The notes below the pieces were generated by a model. That model did no database searches, had not been told where the DNA came from, and saw only the letters and a program-made list of their open reading frames with translations. DNA of 56,539 bases from Nioella nitratireducens (lineage in GTDB: Bacteria; Pseudomonadota; Alphaproteobacteria; Rhodobacterales; Rhodobacteraceae): the NCBI RefSeq assembly GCF_001879715.1, contig NZ_MNBW01000019.1, positions 1 to 56,539 of the forward strand, given 5' to 3'. Position numbers and translations under genes: made by a program. Numbering within the stretch: position 1 is the stretch's first letter; the number at the start of each line of letters is the position of its first letter. This document shows, piece by piece, positions 54,113 to 56,539 of the stretch.

Positions 54113-55414
54113 ATGGAAACTCACTTCAAATCACTATCGATCGAGTCGTGGCGACAGTATCGCAATGTCGATATTCAATTCCATCCTCGCTTGACGGTCA
54201 TTACTGGCCCGAACGGAACGGGAAAGAGCACTATCCTAAGTCTACTGAATCGCCACTTTGGCTATGGCCGAAACTATCTTTCTACCCCTAAGAAGAACAA
54301 GAAGACCGGGATAATGCAATTCAGTACCGGCGCGTATGATTGGCTGATGAATAAATTGGCCCGCCCGGAAAGCAGCAATGAGGTAGCAGTAGGTAAGATC
54401 CACTATAGCTCTGGGGAAGTCGGAGAAATCCGAGTCCCAAGCCAGAATGCGATCCAGTACGGAATAAATGTCACCCCACAACCCGCAGTTCAGGGTGTCC
54501 ACATAGATTCTCACCGCCCGCCTTCCGTGTACAAGCAAGTCCCTCACATCCCAACATCGGCAATTAATAAATCCAATATTGCACAATCTCTCAACAAAGA
54601 ACTACGCCAATTCTACCAGAGTGGAAGCTCCCGTGAAGGGACACTCTTTCATATTAAATCTGCGTTGATTGCGATGAGTTTGTTCGGCCACGGCAACGAA
54701 ACAATGGAGGCGGATTACGAACTAATTGATTTATTTAAAGGGTTCGAGGAGAAGCTCAGGATAATCTTACCGAAATCGCTTGGCTTTGAGCGATTAATCA
54801 TTCGAATGCCTGAGGTGTTGCTCTCAACAAGATCGGGTGATTTTGTGGTCGACGCAGCCTCTGGCGGCGTCATAAAGCTCTTTGAGATCACGTGGCAAAT
54901 CTACTTCTTTTCGCAACAAAAAAAGCATTTTGTGGTGACGATGGATGAACCTGAGAACCATCTTCACCCTTCTATGCAGCGAACCTTCCTTCGAAATCTC
55001 ATGGACGCTTTCCCGAAGAGTCAGTTCATAGTCGTCACGCACAGTCCCTTTATTGTTTCGTCTGTTAAGGACTCGTCGGTGTACGTCCTGAACTACGTCG
55101 ATGTCGAAGGCATCACTGAGCCGGGTTTCGATGAAGATCAGTCCGTTCGCGGCCTCATGGGCGCGAGAGTGGACAGTCAAAAGCTCGACACTGTTAATCG
55201 TGCTGGCACTGCTGCACAGATCCTTAGAGAGGCGCTCGGGGTGTCCACTACGATTCCACAGTGGGCGGACGAGCGAACTAAAGAGATCATCGAAGGCTAT
55301 AAAAATCAGCCAATCACTAGTGAAGCATTGGATCGACTGACTGCTCAGCTCGAGAGTGAGGGTTTGGTCAGTGAGATTCCAGCTGCAATCAAAGAGCTAA
55401 CCCAAAAGAAATGA
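54113..55414 (+). CDS. AAA/ABC-type ATPase, Septu PtuA-like
   Basis: A 433-residue P-loop ATPase of the OLD/Septu group. Walker A is TGPNGTGKSTILSLL near residue 30; the ABC-like signature region is AASGGVIKLFEI near 250; Walker B with catalytic Glu is FVVTMDEPENHLHP and the switch His is in VVTHSPFIVSS. There is no TOPRIM domain at the C-terminus, unlike OLD nucleases. The next gene codes an HNH nuclease, the PtuA-PtuB pairing known from Septu. AT-richer than the chromosome, so recently acquired. No ribosome site; see the promoter entry. Confidence 0.85.
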   Translation: METHFKSLSIESWRQYRNVDIQFHPRLTVITGPNGTGKSTILSLLNRHFGYGRNYLSTPKKNKKTGIMQFSTGAYDWLMNKLARPESSNEVAVGKIHYSSGEVGEIRVPSQNAIQYGINVTPQPAVQGVHIDSHRPPSVYKQVPHIPTSAINKSNIAQSLNKELRQFYQSGSSREGTLFHIKSALIAMSLFGHGNETMEADYELIDLFKGFEEKLRIILPKSLGFERLIIRMPEVLLSTRSGDFVVDAASGGVIKLFEITWQIYFFSQQKKHFVVTMDEPENHLHPSMQRTFLRNLMDAFPKSQFIVVTHSPFIVSSVKDSSVYVLNYVDVEGITEPGFDEDQSVRGLMGARVDSQKLDTVNRAGTAAQILREALGVSTTIPQWADERTKEIIEGYKNQPITSEALDRLTAQLESEGLVSEIPAAIKELTQKK

Positions 55415-56091
55415 TTGCACTCACCAAACTAGCATCCCCAAGAATCTTAACTCAGAATGCGGCTGCCTGGCGAGCTGAGCTTCTCGCGACGATCGCTGCT
55501 GGCGAAGAGCCGACCAAGGCTCAAAAAAATAGATACAATCATGTCGACATTAAGGCGCAGCTGGTTGAGGAGACACACGGTAAGTGCTCATATTGTGAGA
55601 GCAAAATGCGTCATGTGGATGATGGCGACATAGAGCACATATTGCCAAAGGCTAAGCATCCTGATCTCAGCTTCGATTGGGAAAATTTAACTCTTGCTTG
55701 CACAATCTGTAATAGAAAGAAAGGAGACCACGACGCTCCTCCTGGAGATGCGCAGAGCCTTGTTAATCCATATCAGGATGACCCGAAGGCTCATTTTCTA
55801 TTTCATAGAGAGATTCTCACGCCAACTCCGGAGAGTGTTCGCGGAAGCAATACTGAGAATATACTTGAGCTAAATAGGGCTGACCTGAGAGAGCGAAGGC
55901 GCGAGAAAATCGATGAGCTGCACCAGTATGTGACTGCCTACGCTCAGGCCGAAGACGATTATAAACCACTTGTCTCTCGTCAAATCCGCAAGCAATGCGT
56001 CGGCGCTGACAAGGAATACTCTGCGTTCTTGGAGCAATATATCTCAGAGATGATCACAAGGGGAACGTTACCAGAAGATGTACTAAGTTAA
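55411..56091 (+). CDS. HNH endonuclease, Septu PtuB-like
   Basis: A 226-residue protein with a retron/Septu-type HNH domain: zinc-binding CSYCESKM, catalytic DIEHILPKAKHPDL and a second zinc pair in LACTICNRKKGDH (residues 65-115). The C-terminal 100 residues are helical and charged and may bind the ATPase. The start overlaps the ATPase stop by four bases, so both are made together. In Septu the ATPase gates the nuclease, which cleaves nucleic acid upon infection. No reverse transcriptase is near, so this is not a retron. Confidence 0.85.
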   Translation: MIALTKLASPRILTQNAAAWRAELLATIAAGEEPTKAQKNRYNHVDIKAQLVEETHGKCSYCESKMRHVDDGDIEHILPKAKHPDLSFDWENLTLACTICNRKKGDHDAPPGDAQSLVNPYQDDPKAHFLFHREILTPTPESVRGSNTENILELNRADLRERRREKIDELHQYVTAYAQAEDDYKPLVSRQIRKQCVGADKEYSAFLEQYISEMITRGTLPEDVLS

Positions 56092-56420
56092 ATAGCTGGT
56101 TTTTGTTGATATTGAGATCTCTGTCTGTTTCAAGTCGTTCGATGGCTCTGCCCCCGCGTTCAAGGCGTTATAACTATCTCGATATAGCCGAAGTATCTTT
56201 TCAAGACTTCCTACCCCCGCGGGGACACCGGGCAAATCTGTATCTGTGTATCGCTCTGGGTCACATTCCAAGACACTTGAGGCAGATTCATGCTCTTCAA
56301 GCCAATTATACGGCTGTAGATCAACATATTTTCCGGCTACCGCGCGGTTCGAGAAGGCGTTTTCGACGATCTCACGTTTTTCCGGTGGATCTGCGATTTC
56401 ATAAAGCGAACAATGAGCTA
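56083..56420 (-). pseudogene. 3' fragment of a recombinase-like gene cut by an IS
   Basis: On the minus strand about 110 codons read as a natural protein: IADPPEKREIVENAFSNRAV, KYVDLQPYNWLEE and a charged tail. The pattern (EKREI...FSNR...G...DLQP..WL) resembles the C-terminal end of serine site-specific recombinases. The upstream part is missing because an IS3-family end starts at about 56421. The 3' end overlaps the HNH gene by 9 bases. Family call is tentative. Confidence 0.55.
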
Positions 56421-56539
56421 CCCCCCGAATTTCGGACACTGACATAAGCTACGAATTGCAGTTTGCTGATCTTCGACGAGAAGGAGATCAGAGATGTCGA
56501 AACGCAAGCAGCACGCGCCCGAGTTCAAGGCGAAGGTCG
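56421..56539 (+). mobile_element. IS3-family element, left end and start of orfA (runs off window)
   Basis: The IS end (TGAGCTACCCCCCGAATTTC) and leader are close to the copy at 3131. The orfA ATG is at 56494 and the peptide starts MSKRKQHAPEFKAKV. The window ends before the transposase is complete, so whether this copy is intact cannot be seen. It has split the recombinase-like gene. Confidence 0.88.

Noticed and set aside
53735-56091. Retron
   Set aside because: AAA/HNH genes match retron effectors, but no reverse transcriptase is present in the window.

Overview
The window comes from an alphaproteobacterium of the Rhodobacteraceae (Roseobacter-type). The evidence is GC-rich coding sequence, the gene content (MttB-family methyltransferase beside two dimethylglycine-dehydrogenase-like flavoproteins, Liv-type ABC transporter, dispersed leuC/leuD/leuB, pseudaminic acid genes) and the style of the tRNA genes. 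It is mostly ordinary chromosome with clearly foreign or damaged DNA at both ends.

Layout: 1-730 is gene-poor and holds a GTTACA repeat array, ending at tRNA-Lys (731-806, minus). Next come dapF and mtaB, then an 850-base graveyard (IS3-family fragment, short-chain dehydrogenase fragment, other scraps). 3.9-14.6 kb: a transglutaminase-like gene, a complete Liv-type ABC transporter on the minus strand, a PAS-LuxR regulator, and a divergent thiolase / CoA-ligase / SDR operon. 14.6-21 kb: DMT exporter, MnmD with a divergent FAD oxidase (a split MnmC-like pair), FMN reductase, TPP enzyme and MscS channel. 21.2-32.1 kb: leuC, leuD and leuB, separated by unrelated genes including a HupE/UreJ permease head-to-head with a DUF4198-like periplasmic protein. 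32.1-38.7 kb: Na/Pi cotransporter, DMT transporter, and a surface-glycan operon with pseF, pseI, an acetyltransferase and a 67-residue protein. 38.7-46.2 kb: a probable glycine betaine / dimethylglycine operon under a divergent LysR regulator. 46.2-50.3 kb: AbrB-type membrane protein, trhO, an amine oxidase and pncA. 50.3-53.6 kb: pseB, pseC and a glycosyltransferase-like gene, so the pseudaminic acid pathway is split into two blocks and no pseG is visible.

At 53658 is tRNA-Pro(CGG). Beyond it the sequence becomes visibly AT-richer and holds a two-gene AAA-ATPase + HNH nuclease module resembling the Septu (PtuA/PtuB) anti-phage system. It is followed by the 3' end of an apparent site-specific recombinase gene cut by an IS3-family element that runs off the window. 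This island is the most interesting part: a probable defence module with a predicted leaderless, operator-covered promoter.

Limits: all calls rest on reading sequence and protein motifs. No similarity search, folding or composition calculation was run. Start codons, promoters and terminators are judged by eye.
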